Below, one piece after another: positions 8,312-17,228 of a stretch of DNA of 53,010 bases; within the stretch, counting starts at the first letter, position 1, and each line of letters begins with the position of its first letter. The notes beneath the pieces were generated by a model. That model made no database searches, was not told where the DNA came from, and saw only the letters and a list, made by a program, of their open reading frames with translations. Position numbers and translations under genes: made by a program. Source of the stretch: Chitinophaga pinensis (GTDB lineage Bacteria; Bacteroidota; Bacteroidia; Chitinophagales; CAMDFR01); the NCBI GenBank assembly GCA_945872405.1, contig CAMBZT010000011.1:1-53010 (forward strand), given 5' to 3'.

Positions 8312-9055
8312 ATGACAAAGATAGACGAAAAACTTTTTAGGGACGAACACTATTTAGGACGCCCAGCCGACTTAGCTGATAAGATTGTGAGTAGGAGAGT
8401 AGCCTTGGTGAAAGAGATACCAGGCTTTCTAAATCAAACGGCTGACTTGCTTGAAATTGGTTGTGGTAACGGAACCACTATTTCTATGATAGCAAAAGAT
8501 ATGAAAACATGTTTGGGTACAGATATCAATGACGAACATGAAGTTGAGTTTAATCAATTTAACCAATTCTTCTCCAATGTCAAATTTGGCGTTTTAAATA
8601 TCGAAAAAGACCTTCCAATTCAACAATTTGATCGATTGATTAGTTTTGAGGTGATTGAACATTTATTGGACGAAAAATCTGTTGTAAATTATTCAAAATG
8701 TCTTAAGTCAGGAGCAATCGCAGCTATCAGTGTTCCGAATAAATGGTGGATTTTTGAGATTCATGGTGCAAAAATTCCTGGATTTAAAACACGTCGAGTT
8801 CCTTTTCTATCTTGGATGCCTCGCTTTATTCATGAGCCACTAGCCAATGCACGAATTTATTCAAAGTCTAGAATTAAAAAACTACTAGAAAATTCAGGAT
8901 TCGATGTCATCAGCATGCAATACATCACAGCACCTCTTGATGTATTAAAAGAGGGTTTTTTTAAAAGATTTATGACCAAATATTTCTTCGATAAAAACAC
9001 GACCAATATTCCATTTATGAGTGTTTCAATTTTCGTACATGCAGTAAAGAAGTAG
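8312..9055 (+). CDS. Class I SAM-dependent methyltransferase
   Basis: This 247-residue protein has the SAM-binding motif I LLEIGCGNGTT (about 47-57), an acidic end of strand 2 (LGTDIND), and motif IV-V FDRLISFEVIEHLLD (about 109-123). The post-core region (IPGFKTRRVPFLSW) and the last 60 residues are not diagnostic. The EVIEHL signature is typical of the Methyltransf_11/23 clade that acts on small molecules, lipids or quinones. The substrate cannot be assigned. It is divergent from the threonine-dehydrogenase-like gene. Confidence 0.8.
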   Translation: MTKIDEKLFRDEHYLGRPADLADKIVSRRVALVKEIPGFLNQTADLLEIGCGNGTTISMIAKDMKTCLGTDINDEHEVEFNQFNQFFSNVKFGVLNIEKDLPIQQFDRLISFEVIEHLLDEKSVVNYSKCLKSGAIAAISVPNKWWIFEIHGAKIPGFKTRRVPFLSWMPRFIHEPLANARIYSKSRIKKLLENSGFDVISMQYITAPLDVLKEGFFKRFMTKYFFDKNTTNIPFMSVSIFVHAVKK

Positions 9056-9080
9056 CCTTATTCTTGGCTTTTTTTTTGCC
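9050..9080 (+). terminator. Weak terminator after the methyltransferase gene
   Basis: AGCC pairs with GGCT across an 8-nt loop and is followed by a run of nine T and a second GCC. The stem is short but the T-run is good. It overlaps the methyltransferase stop codon. Confidence 0.45.
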
Positions 9081-9195
9081 TCCTCCATATTCCAATCTAA
9101 TGTGTTAAGCTTATAAAGGAAGTAGAGATTCAGTGGTTACTACAAATTGTAAGTTTGAAGATAGAAATTAAGGAAATGATTTGAGTTAGAAATTA

Positions 9196-9230
9196 AAAAA
9201 CGTCGATTATCAAGGATAATCGACGTTTTT
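9196..9230. terminator. Strong bidirectional terminator
   Basis: A perfect 16-bp inverted repeat (9196-9211 with 9215-9230) has a 3-nt AAG loop. The arm starts with five A and ends with five T, so either strand gives a hairpin followed by U residues. It separates the rightward methyltransferase from the leftward response-regulator gene. Confidence 0.9.
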
Positions 9231-9249
9231 CTTTGTTTTAGATATAAAA

Positions 9250-9957
9250 TTATGATGCTTCTTTCACCATCAATCTGAATCCAGTACCATGCACATTAAT
9301 AATTTCGATATTACTATCTTCTTTTAAATACTTACGTAGCTTGGTAATATAAACATCCATAGAACGACCTGTAAAATAATTATCATCATTCCATACAGAT
9401 TTTAAGGCCACATCTCTTTCTAAGATATTATTCTGATGAATACAGAGCAACTTTAATAAATCAGCTTCTTTAGTGGTTAGATTTTGCGCGCTGTCAGCAG
9501 AATTTAATTTACGTTCATCATAATTAAAGGTGAGCTTCCCAATCTGAAAAACCTTTTGGTCGGTATTTACATTGCTACTTTTAGTGCTTCGTCTTAGAAT
9601 GGCTTCCATTCTTAATTCTAGCTCTTCCATGCTAAATGGTTTCGTCATATAATCATCAGCACCTACTTTGAAACCTTCAATTTTATCTTCCTTTAAGGAC
9701 TTCGCTGTTAAGAATATAATTGGTACTACTGTATCCACTTTTCTGATGTCTGCAGCTAGAGTAAAACCATCTTTTTTTGGCATCATTACATCAAGTAAAC
9801 ATAAATCAAAGCTACCTTTTGAATAGCCATTCCATGCCGCTTCACCATCTTTAAACAGCTCTACATTATAGTCTCTCAACTCTAAAGATTCTTTAAGAAT
9901 CATTCCCAAATTTGGATCGTCTTCCACTAGTAGGATATTCAATTTTTTCTCTTTCAT
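9250..9957 (-). CDS. OmpR/PhoB-family response regulator (RprY-like)
   Basis: This is a 235-residue two-component response regulator. The receiver domain (about 7-122) has the acidic pair Asp13-Asp14, the phospho-acceptor Asp56 in LLDVMMP, Thr84 and Lys86 (FLTAKS). A winged-helix DNA-binding domain (about 135-232) holds LTTKEADLLKLLC and SMDVYITKLRKYLKED. It is encoded after the histidine kinase with a 29-bp gap, in the same direction, so the two form a cognate pair. The pair resembles Bacteroidota RprX/RprY. The regulon is unknown. Confidence 0.94.
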   Translation of the reverse strand: MKEKKLNILLVEDDPNLGMILKESLELRDYNVELFKDGEAAWNGYSKGSFDLCLLDVMMPKKDGFTLAADIRKVDTVVPIIFLTAKSLKEDKIEGFKVGADDYMTKPFSMEELELRMEAILRRSTKSSNVNTDQKVFQIGKLTFNYDERKLNSADSAQNLTTKEADLLKLLCIHQNNILERDVALKSVWNDDNYFTGRSMDVYITKLRKYLKEDSNIEIINVHGTGFRLMVKEAS

Positions 9958-9986
9958 TTTTTAAAATTTAGTGATATTTATTTAAT

Positions 9987-11498
9987 TTATATTGACGGAA
10001 TAAAGATTTCAAATTTGCTTCCCCTACCCAATTCGCTAATTACCGAAATCCTTCCCTTATGAGCTTTGATCATTGCCTTTACATAACTTAATCCCAATCC
10101 AAATCCTTTTACATCATGCAAGTTTCCAGTAGGCACTCTATAAAATTTTTCAAATATTTTTCTTTGTGTTTCTTTGCTCATTCCAATGCCACTATCTTGT
10201 ACACCAACTAATATGCCATTATCTAGATTTTCAATTTTAATTTGAATAAATAAATCAGAATCGCTCTTGTATTTGATGGCATTATCTACAATATTATTGA
10301 ATAGATTAGTGATATGATGCCTATCTACTAATATTACAGGATTAGAAGCTAATCTAACAATATCAATTTTACCCTGCATGTTAAAAATTCTTAACTCCGA
10401 GCTATGCACGACTTCATCTACAATGTCATTGATATTGCAATATTCTTTTTTGAGTTCAATTTGTCCTTTATCATATCGTGCAAATTGCAATACTCTTTCT
10501 ATGTGAGAACTCAATCGATTATTCTCCTCCATTATAATGCCAGCATAGTTCTTAGCCTTTTCTATATCTGCCAACACTTTGCTATTTCTTAGCATTTCTC
10601 CCGCAAGTGATATGGTAGCAACGGGCGTCTTAAGCTCATGTGTCATGTTATTGATAAAATCTGTCTTTAAATCTGATAACTTTTGCTGCCTATAAATAAT
10701 CATAAAAGAGGTGATAAAACAGTATAAAATGATGAGTAAAAAAAGGAGAGAAGCAGAGAGCATTCCCCATAAATTTCTTAAGATATAAATGTTTTTTGAA
10801 GGGAAATACACCAACAAATTGAGGTCGTTCCCAAGTAAGTTATTGTATATAGGTATTGCATAAGAATTCTGATAAATCTCAGGAGTTAACTCATTAATAT
10901 TTGAATACACAGTTGTATAGGTAATTGGCTCAAATAAAGTATATTGAAATTTGGTTCGAATACTTGCACTTCTCAGCTCATTGATGAGTGTTTCTTCAAG
11001 TTGTTTTTTGCTAATCACATTTCTAAAATCAGCAGATCCTTCATTCAAGTTCAATCCACCTGCTTGAAAGAATAGGTTGGCAATAGGATCTTCGAAGGAA
11101 GGCCCTTCTGCTTTATAGGCAATGCTTTGATGCCCATCAATAGTATCTACACTAATGGCAAGCTCAGCACCAGTTATTGAGTCCTCAATCCTTATCTCAC
11201 CAACATAATCTTGGTTAAGAAACCCTGCGGTATCGAATAGACCGTACTGAATAAGAAGACTATTTTGATAATTAGCAATGTATCCATTAATATTATAGGA
11301 AGAGATATTCAGCTTCTGAATGGCATATAATTGTTCCAAGTGGTAAGCAGTTCGATTTAAGGCGTTGTACACATTGCTTTCAAACTGCGTTTCCCGTAAT
11401 TCTATTCCCTGTTTTATGAGTTTTACCTGTATAATCGTTATCCCTACGGTAGAGAGAGACAACAATATAATGATAAGAATGACGAGCTTTTTATTCAT
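9987..11498 (-). CDS. Sensor histidine kinase (RprX-like)
   Basis: This 503-residue inner-membrane kinase has a first transmembrane helix (about 5-25), a 210-residue periplasmic sensor region with no recognisable fold, and a second helix (about 247-268). The HisKA motif NNMTHELKTP has the phosphorylated His287. The ATPase domain shows the N box NLFNNIVDNAIKY, G1 DSGIGM (about 435-440) and G2 GFGLGLSYVK (about 465-474). It should phosphorylate the response regulator encoded immediately downstream. The signal sensed is not evident. All catalytic motifs are intact. Confidence 0.94.
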   Translation of the reverse strand: MNKKLVILIIILLSLSTVGITIIQVKLIKQGIELRETQFESNVYNALNRTAYHLEQLYAIQKLNISSYNINGYIANYQNSLLIQYGLFDTAGFLNQDYVGEIRIEDSITGAELAISVDTIDGHQSIAYKAEGPSFEDPIANLFFQAGGLNLNEGSADFRNVISKKQLEETLINELRSASIRTKFQYTLFEPITYTTVYSNINELTPEIYQNSYAIPIYNNLLGNDLNLLVYFPSKNIYILRNLWGMLSASLLFLLIILYCFITSFMIIYRQQKLSDLKTDFINNMTHELKTPVATISLAGEMLRNSKVLADIEKAKNYAGIIMEENNRLSSHIERVLQFARYDKGQIELKKEYCNINDIVDEVVHSSELRIFNMQGKIDIVRLASNPVILVDRHHITNLFNNIVDNAIKYKSDSDLFIQIKIENLDNGILVGVQDSGIGMSKETQRKIFEKFYRVPTGNLHDVKGFGLGLSYVKAMIKAHKGRISVISELGRGSKFEIFIPSI

Positions 11499-11595
11499 CT
11501 GCTACAAAGATAAATTAGCTTTCAATTTAATGAAAACTGATTAACATACCTTAACACGCAAGATAGTTTTATTTATTCATCGTGTTATAAAAAAC

Positions 11596-11620
11596 AAAAG
11601 GCGAGCATCGCTCACCTTTT
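11596..11620 (-). terminator. Terminator downstream of the DUF3276 gene
   Basis: AAAAGG(C)GAGC pairs with GCTC(A)CCTTTT around an ATC loop, with one internal mismatch. On the minus strand a TTTTGTTTTTT run follows, consistent with Rho-independent termination. Confidence 0.8.
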
Positions 11621-11645
11621 ATCTTAAGATATAGTATCTAGACGA

Positions 11646-12143
11646 TTACCATGTATCAACGTTCTCTTGAGATATTTGATCTGTCTCACCAGACTCTGAC
11701 GATTTTTCTTCCTCGGTTCTCATCGGAGCTGGCTTCGATGCTGCCATTTCTCTAAGAATATGGTCTTTTTCGATTCTAGGTGTTTCTCGAGGTTCTCTTG
11801 ACTCACGATACTCTCTTGGTTCATCGTTTTCTCTATTCTCGAAAAAAGTTTCTCTAGTAAAATTATCAAAATCAAAACCAGGCATCAGTTCTTTCTTTAT
11901 GTGACTAATCGTATCTTCCAGTCCTTCAATAAATTTTTTGAAATCTTCTTTATACAAAAAAATCTTGTGACTATCGTAACCGTTACCATTTGATCTCTTC
12001 TTACTTTCAGTAATTGTTAAGTAATAGTCACTACCTTTTGTTGACCTTACATCAAAAAAATAGGTCCTTCTCTTTCCAGCTCTTAGTTTTTTAGAATAAA
12101 AACCATTGTTTCTATCTTGTTCTCTATTGCTCTCGTTCTCCAC
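11646..12143 (-). CDS. DUF3276 / PUR-family nucleic-acid-binding protein
   Basis: This 165-residue protein has a folded core (about 13-95) beginning GFYSKKLRAGKRRTYFFDV, with YYLTITESKK and HKIFLYKEDFKKFIEGLED. These are the beta-strands and helix of the PUR domain; the family includes the Borrelia regulator BpuR. Known members bind single-stranded DNA or RNA and regulate at transcriptional or post-transcriptional level. The tail (about 105-165) is charged and probably disordered, with a repetitive EPREYRESREPRE stretch. It is monocistronic, with its own terminator and a 103-bp spacer upstream. Specific targets cannot be inferred. Confidence 0.88.
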   Translation of the reverse strand: MENESNREQDRNNGFYSKKLRAGKRRTYFFDVRSTKGSDYYLTITESKKRSNGNGYDSHKIFLYKEDFKKFIEGLEDTISHIKKELMPGFDFDNFTRETFFENRENDEPREYRESREPRETPRIEKDHILREMAASKPAPMRTEEEKSSESGETDQISQENVDTW

Positions 12144-12246
12144 AGTATATTGTTTTAGTTAATAAAAAATGACTCGTGAATTATCACATTGTAAAAATAG
12201 GTAAAAAAATGAAAGTTGCAACTGAACCCTTATTAAAATTGGTGAA

Positions 12247-14055
12247 TCAATTCGATTGTTCTTCTAATGTTTCTTTCTGTTGCTGCATATACATTTCGTA
12301 GTATTTTCCTTGCATAGATAAAAGGGTTTGATGCGTTCCTTGTTCCACTATTTCACCTTTTTCCATCATTAAAATTTGATCAAAATCTTGTAATGAAAAA
12401 ATCCTATGTGTAATCACTAAAGAAGTTTTATGTTGTAAAAAGGTATCTAATTGTCGTAGTATAAAGTTTTCTGTTTGTGTGTCAACAGCCGAAAGACAAT
12501 CATCGAGCACCACTAAAAATGGTTGACTTATCAAGGCCCTGGCGATAGAAATTCTTTGTTTTTGCCCTCCTGAAAGTGTAATGCCACGTTCTCCAACCAT
12601 TGTTTGATATCCATTTGGTAGTGCCATTATTTCTTCATGAATGGAAGCCATTTTTGCTGCTTGTTCCATCAAATTTTCACGATTCACAGTTTCGTCATTT
12701 GCGCCAAACAGAATGTTATTTGCTATTGTATCTGAAAATAAAAAAACTTCTTGAGGCGTATATCCAATTTGACTTCTGAAATAATTTAAGTCAATCTCTT
12801 TCATCGAAACAGCACCAATGGTAATTTCACCATCATTGGGATCATACCTTCTAAATAGTAACTCAGCTAAGGTTGATTTTCCGCATCCTGTTCTGCCCAC
12901 AATTGCCCATTTTTCTGCTGGAGGAATTAAGAATGAAATATTTTTAAGTGCTTGAATACCCGTCTCAGGATAAGTGAAATTTACATTCTTAAATTCTATA
13001 CCATCATTCCTTAAGTTTACTTTCTTACTCCCAGAAATGATGGCGGGAATCGTTTTCATAAATACATTAATGCGCTTGAGTGAGGTTCCGGCTCTAATAA
13101 TCATCGAGGTAACCCATCCAAGAGAAGATACAGGAAAAGTGACTACATTCACAAACATCATAAATTTGATAATGACTCCATAGGTGATAACACCATTCAT
13201 GTATAGTTTACCGCCAATATATAATGTAAGTACATTGCTGATACCTATAAGAAGAGTGATAAGGGGAAACCATAGCGCATCTATTCTAGTAAGTCTGAGA
13301 CTTTTCTCCTTATAATCTTCACAATCTTTTTCAAAAAGGTTTCTCATGCTTTTTTCTCTGACAAAAGATTTTATAACTCGAATACCAGAAAATGTTTCCT
13401 GTGCCATGGTCGTCAAATCTGACAGCTTGCTTTGAATGACTTCACTTCTTTTATCGATAAGATTATTGACATAAAACACGGATAGTGATAGTATTGGAAA
13501 GGGGAGTAAAACATAGAACATTAAGGTGCTATTGAGTGAATACATCTTATATATAACCATTGGCAGCAAGAAGGCAATATTGACAAGGTACATAAATGAT
13601 GGTCCTAAATAATCTCTTACTCTATTAACATCTTCAGTGATTCGAGACATTAAATCTCCCGTATTATTCATCTTGAAAAAGTTAGCGTCCAAGTCTTGAT
13701 AATGGGCATACATTTCATTCTTTAGGTCATACTCAATTTTACGTGAAGTTACAATGATGGTTTGACGTGTAATGAACAAGAAAATACCTTGCAGGAAGGT
13801 ATGTTTGAATATTTGCACTATCTCCCAAAGCAGCACTTTTGTGTCTGGCAATTGCAAGACTGCAATCCAGTTAAGGGTATTAATATTAGGTGTTTTAGAG
13901 GCAATTTTAAGGGCATAATCGACGGTTCTTCCAACATCGTTTGGTATTTCTACTAAAAAAAAGTTACTCAAGAAAATACACGCGATTCCAATAAAAAGTC
14001 GGAACTTATATTTCCAGAGATATTTATTTAAGCTTGCTAGCTGAAGTATGGCCAT
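12247..14055 (-). CDS. ABC exporter, fused permease and ATPase (MdlA-like)
   Basis: This is a 602-residue half-transporter of the multidrug/lipid exporter class. The transmembrane domain (about 15-325, six helices) is followed by a nucleotide-binding domain. Walker A is GRTGCGKST, the Q-loop lies in YTPQEVFLFS, the signature is LSGGQKQR, and the H-loop is VITHR. Walker B reads LVVLDD followed by CLSAVD, so the catalytic glutamate is replaced by aspartate. That substitution is typical of the degenerate half of heterodimeric exporters such as MdlA or TM287. No partner half-transporter is adjacent. The substrate is unknown. Confidence 0.9.
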   Translation of the reverse strand: MAILQLASLNKYLWKYKFRLFIGIACIFLSNFFLVEIPNDVGRTVDYALKIASKTPNINTLNWIAVLQLPDTKVLLWEIVQIFKHTFLQGIFLFITRQTIIVTSRKIEYDLKNEMYAHYQDLDANFFKMNNTGDLMSRITEDVNRVRDYLGPSFMYLVNIAFLLPMVIYKMYSLNSTLMFYVLLPFPILSLSVFYVNNLIDKRSEVIQSKLSDLTTMAQETFSGIRVIKSFVREKSMRNLFEKDCEDYKEKSLRLTRIDALWFPLITLLIGISNVLTLYIGGKLYMNGVITYGVIIKFMMFVNVVTFPVSSLGWVTSMIIRAGTSLKRINVFMKTIPAIISGSKKVNLRNDGIEFKNVNFTYPETGIQALKNISFLIPPAEKWAIVGRTGCGKSTLAELLFRRYDPNDGEITIGAVSMKEIDLNYFRSQIGYTPQEVFLFSDTIANNILFGANDETVNRENLMEQAAKMASIHEEIMALPNGYQTMVGERGITLSGGQKQRISIARALISQPFLVVLDDCLSAVDTQTENFILRQLDTFLQHKTSLVITHRIFSLQDFDQILMMEKGEIVEQGTHQTLLSMQGKYYEMYMQQQKETLEEQSN

Positions 14056-14121
14056 ATGATAGAAGTCATTCCTTATTTTTTTCGAGAACTGAAAAAAGCA
14101 TCACTCTTGATTAAAATTAAG

Positions 14122-14129
14122 TAGTTTTG
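14122..14129 (+). promoter_or_regulatory. -7 box upstream of leucine dehydrogenase
   Basis: TAGTTTTG matches TAnnTTTG, 44 bp before the ATG at 14173. No TTG lies at the expected -33 distance, so this is tentative. Confidence 0.4.
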
Positions 14130-14172
14130 CACCCGTTTTATTAAGAAAGAGTACAAAAGTAAAAGATTAATT

Positions 14173-15273
14173 ATGATTGCAATAAAAGATAATGAAACTG
14201 TCACTTCTTCTGGAATTTTATCTCAAATGGGCCAGCTAGAGCATGAACAAATTGTTTTTTGTAATGATAATGCAACTGGTTTAAAGTCGATTATAGCAGT
14301 TCATAATACTATTCTAGGACCAGCGCTTGGTGGTACTAGAGTTTGGGCATACTCCAGCGAAACAGATGCTTTGAAAGATGTGCTTAGATTGTCTAGAGGC
14401 ATGACTTATAAATCTGCCATAAGTGGTATCAACTTGGGTGGAGGAAAAGCCGTAATTATTGCTGATCCAAAAACATCTAAAGGTGAAGCCTTTTGGCGAC
14501 GATATGGTAAGTTCGTCAATAGTCTTGGAGGAAAATATATTACTGCCGAAGATGTGGGAACCTCTCCAGGAGATATGGTTCACATTGCTACAGAAACAAA
14601 ATTTGTTGCAGGCAAGCCCGCTTATTTGGGTGGTTCTGGAGATCCTTCACCAGTAACAGCTTACGGTGTTTTTCTAGGTATTAAAGCTTCAGTTAAAGAA
14701 CTAACAGGAAGTGATGATTTGACTGGGAAAAAAGTAGCAGTTCAAGGCGTGGGACATGTTGGAATGTATTTGGTGGAACACTTAGTGAAGCATGGCGCAA
14801 TTGTATGTGTGTGTGACATCAATGAACAAAATCTTAAAATGGTGAGTGATAAGTTTAGTGTTGAGGTAGTTGCTCCGGATGCTATTTATGATACAGATGC
14901 TGAAATATATGCACCTTGTGCTTTAGGGGCAACAGTTAACGATAAAACTTTAAGTCGCCTTAAGTGTGCGATTATTGCTGGCGCTGCAAATAACCAGTTA
15001 GAAGATGAAGTAAAGCATGGTCAACAGTTATTAGACCAAGGAATTATTTACGCGCCAGATTTTTTAATTAATGCAGGTGGAGTAATTAATTGTTACACAG
15101 AAGTAATCGGGGTGGGACGTGATATGGCAGTTGGATTAACTGAAAACATCTATTCGAAAACTTTAGATATTTTCAAAACTGCAAAAATGGAAAATATCAC
15201 CACTCAAAAGGCGGCGATGTTACTTGCTCAGCAAAGGATTGATGCAATTGCAAAGTTAAAGGCAGTTATGTAA
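14173..15273 (+). CDS. Leucine dehydrogenase (Glu/Leu/Phe/Val dehydrogenase family)
   Basis: This enzyme oxidatively deaminates branched-chain amino acids to 2-oxo acids with NAD, and can run in reverse. The 366-residue length is that of leucine dehydrogenase rather than the longer glutamate dehydrogenase. Landmarks are GPALGGTR, the catalytic lysine Lys80 in RGMTYK, the glycine-rich LGGGKAVI, and the dinucleotide-binding GVGHVGMYLVEHL (about 196-208). It is divergent from the ABC exporter gene. An HMG-CoA lyase and one CoA-transferase subunit elsewhere in the window would fit leucine or ketone-body catabolism, but the genes are not linked in an operon. Confidence 0.9.
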   Translation: MIAIKDNETVTSSGILSQMGQLEHEQIVFCNDNATGLKSIIAVHNTILGPALGGTRVWAYSSETDALKDVLRLSRGMTYKSAISGINLGGGKAVIIADPKTSKGEAFWRRYGKFVNSLGGKYITAEDVGTSPGDMVHIATETKFVAGKPAYLGGSGDPSPVTAYGVFLGIKASVKELTGSDDLTGKKVAVQGVGHVGMYLVEHLVKHGAIVCVCDINEQNLKMVSDKFSVEVVAPDAIYDTDAEIYAPCALGATVNDKTLSRLKCAIIAGAANNQLEDEVKHGQQLLDQGIIYAPDFLINAGGVINCYTEVIGVGRDMAVGLTENIYSKTLDIFKTAKMENITTQKAAMLLAQQRIDAIAKLKAVM

Positions 15274-15335
15274 TTATGGTTTTGTTTCTCTAAGTTTTTA
15301 GGTTATTATTCACTTTTTTTAAGTTCTTTTAATTC

Positions 15336-16280
15336 ATGTTATCAAGACGCCATCTAAGAATCAAAGTAATGCAGGTTCTGTATACTCAAGAACTTGAACA
15401 TAATTTGTCAATTCAGCAACAGACCAAATATTTAGAATCTCTCTTGTCGAAGTCGGAGGAATTATATTATCTTATTCTAGTTTATTTGATAGAAATTACT
15501 CAATATTCAATTCAACACAAGGACAAAAAATCCGCAAAGTTGTTAGCAACCACCGAAGACAAAACAACAAATATTTCTATTTCTGTTAATCCAATAATCA
15601 ATCATCTCAAAGCAAGTAAAGAATTTCAATCGCATATCAAGAGATTGAAAATTCTAGATTTAGTGAGTGATTTAGAAGTAAAAAATTTGTTTGAATCCAT
15701 ATTAAAGCGCGAGAAGTATACTCTGTATTGTTTAAATGAAGATAAATCATTAACAGATCACAAGGAGATATTGATTCATATCGTTAAAAAAATCATTGAT
15801 AACAGTGAAGATTTATTCATGCATTTAGATGCAGACTTCCTAAACCTTTCTGATGATTTTCATACCATTAACTTTTTGCTACAAAAAGATATTGAGAAAT
15901 TTGATTTATCTCACACCAATAATTTTATCTTTAGTGTAGAAGCGGACAAAGATGATCTTAATTTTTGTAAGGAATTACTCGAGTTAACTTTTGTTCATGA
16001 TAAAAGAATGCTTGAGATTATTTCACCAAAATTAAAGGGTTGGGAAATCGATAGAATTGCTATTATGGATACAGTAATTTTGAAAATGGCCTTGGCTGAA
16101 ATGCTCTATTTCCAATTTATACCTCTAAAGGTTACAATGAACGAATATATTGATATAGCTAAGAGTTATAGCACTCCTAAAAGCAAAGATTTCATTAATG
16201 GCATACTTGACAAGATTATGCACGCGTTAAAAGAAGATGGCCAAATTGTGAAGAAAGGTCGTGGGTTGATGGAGCAATAG
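15336..16280 (+). CDS. nusB: Transcription antitermination factor NusB (extended form)
   Basis: NusB joins NusE/S10 on boxA RNA to drive antitermination in rRNA operons. The protein is 314 residues, about twice the E. coli length. The start MLSRRHLRIKVMQVLY matches the canonical first helix. A middle region (about 60-180) is particular to longer homologs. The NusB fold finishes at about 210-300 with WEIDRIAIMDTVILKMALAEMLY and the KVTMNEYIDIAKSYST segment. Long NusB proteins are usual in Bacteroidota. It begins 62 bp after leucine dehydrogenase and precedes the DUF1573 lipoprotein and yajC. Confidence 0.92.
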   Translation: MLSRRHLRIKVMQVLYTQELEHNLSIQQQTKYLESLLSKSEELYYLILVYLIEITQYSIQHKDKKSAKLLATTEDKTTNISISVNPIINHLKASKEFQSHIKRLKILDLVSDLEVKNLFESILKREKYTLYCLNEDKSLTDHKEILIHIVKKIIDNSEDLFMHLDADFLNLSDDFHTINFLLQKDIEKFDLSHTNNFIFSVEADKDDLNFCKELLELTFVHDKRMLEIISPKLKGWEIDRIAIMDTVILKMALAEMLYFQFIPLKVTMNEYIDIAKSYSTPKSKDFINGILDKIMHALKEDGQIVKKGRGLMEQ

Positions 16281-16315
16281 AACTTCTGAACATTTAGATA
16301 ATTTAACTTTAATAC

Positions 16316-16349
16316 TTGCTTATATACTCTACTTATTTACTTACATTTG
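16316..16349 (+). promoter_or_regulatory. Possible promoter of the DUF1573-yajC pair
   Basis: TTG at 16316-16318 and TACATTTG at 16342-16349 are 23 bp apart, slightly longer than the 19-21 bp usual for Bacteroidota promoters. The ATG follows at 16375. Confidence 0.4.
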
Positions 16350-16374
16350 CATCTAAACACTAATATTGTAAACT

Positions 16375-16806
16375 ATGAAAAAACACGTATTATTTTTGTC
16401 CATCATAGCTTTGGTTCTTATAGTTACGTCTTGCAGAGATCCTAAAAAAGCAAAAATAGAAGAATTAATTCCCGCTAGTTATTTGAATAATCCGACCACT
16501 ATCACTTTTGAAGATACTTCATTTAATTTCGGTAATATTAAGCAAGGTGATAAAGTAAAGCACACATTTAAATTTACAAACTCAGGAAAAAAACCATTAT
16601 TGATTGTAAATTCATTCGGTACTTGTGGCTGTACAGTTCCTGATTATCCTAAAAATCCCATTAAGCCTGGTGACTCTGGTGTTATTAATGTTGTTTTCAA
16701 CAGTGAAGGTAAAGAAGGGCTGCAACACAAGAGAGTTATAGTGATTGCCAATACTGGTAAAAATAAAAATGTTGTAAATTTTACAGCCATGGTTAATAAG
16801 CCCTAA
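16375..16806 (+). CDS. DUF1573 lipoprotein
   Basis: This 143-residue protein starts with a lipoprotein signal (hydrophobic segment ending VTSC, Cys20), so it should be anchored on the periplasmic face. The rest is one DUF1573 domain with an immunoglobulin-like ASH/Hydin architecture. Landmarks are DTSFNFGNIKQGDKVKHTFKFTNSG, the conserved TCGCT turn at about residue 83, and PGDSGVINVVFNSEGKEG. Members are abundant in Bacteroidota and have no settled function. It is followed 33 bp later by yajC and is probably co-transcribed with it. Confidence 0.9.
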   Translation: MKKHVLFLSIIALVLIVTSCRDPKKAKIEELIPASYLNNPTTITFEDTSFNFGNIKQGDKVKHTFKFTNSGKKPLLIVNSFGTCGCTVPDYPKNPIKPGDSGVINVVFNSEGKEGLQHKRVIVIANTGKNKNVVNFTAMVNKP

Positions 16807-16839
16807 ATTATTTTTTTTTAAATTTAAAATACATATTCA

Positions 16840-17178
16840 ATGTTTTCATTATTTTTAGATGCTGCTCCTGGTTCATTTGGAGGTTTAGATCAAATTCAAA
16901 TCTTATTGATTGGAGGTGCTTTTGTAAGTTTATATTTCTTTTTAGTACGACCGCAAGCCAAAAAAGCGAAGGAACAAGCCACTTATCAGGAAACCTTAAA
17001 CACAGGTGATAAGGTTGTCATGAATAGCGGGATGCATGGTAAAATTGCCAAAATGGATGAGAAAACGGTAACCATTGAAGTGGATAATAATGTAAGAATG
17101 AAATTTGAAAAAGGATATATAAATAGCGAGCTTTCTAAGGCGCTAAATCCGGTTGAAACTGCAGAAAAAGCGAAATAA
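16840..17178 (+). CDS. yajC: Preprotein translocase subunit YajC
   Basis: YajC is the small membrane partner of SecDF in the holo-translocon. The 112-residue protein has a short hydrophobic N-terminal region, one transmembrane helix (about 20-40), then the signature FLVRPQAKKAKE. The family's cytoplasmic domain follows, with NTGDKVVMNSGMHGKIAKMDE. A good terminator follows it. SecDF is not in the window. Confidence 0.94.
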   Translation: MFSLFLDAAPGSFGGLDQIQILLIGGAFVSLYFFLVRPQAKKAKEQATYQETLNTGDKVVMNSGMHGKIAKMDEKTVTIEVDNNVRMKFEKGYINSELSKALNPVETAEKAK

Positions 17179-17198
17179 TACTTAAAATATTATAATAG

Positions 17199-17228
17199 AA
17201 ATCAACTAAGTTTTTAGTTGATTTTTTT
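17199..17228. terminator. Bidirectional terminator between yajC and the methyltransferase
   Basis: A perfect 11-bp inverted repeat AAATCAACTAA/TTAGTTGATTT (17199-17209 with 17214-17224) has a GTTT loop and is followed by further T residues. It serves yajC and, on the other strand, could end the convergent gene at 17227. Confidence 0.88.
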
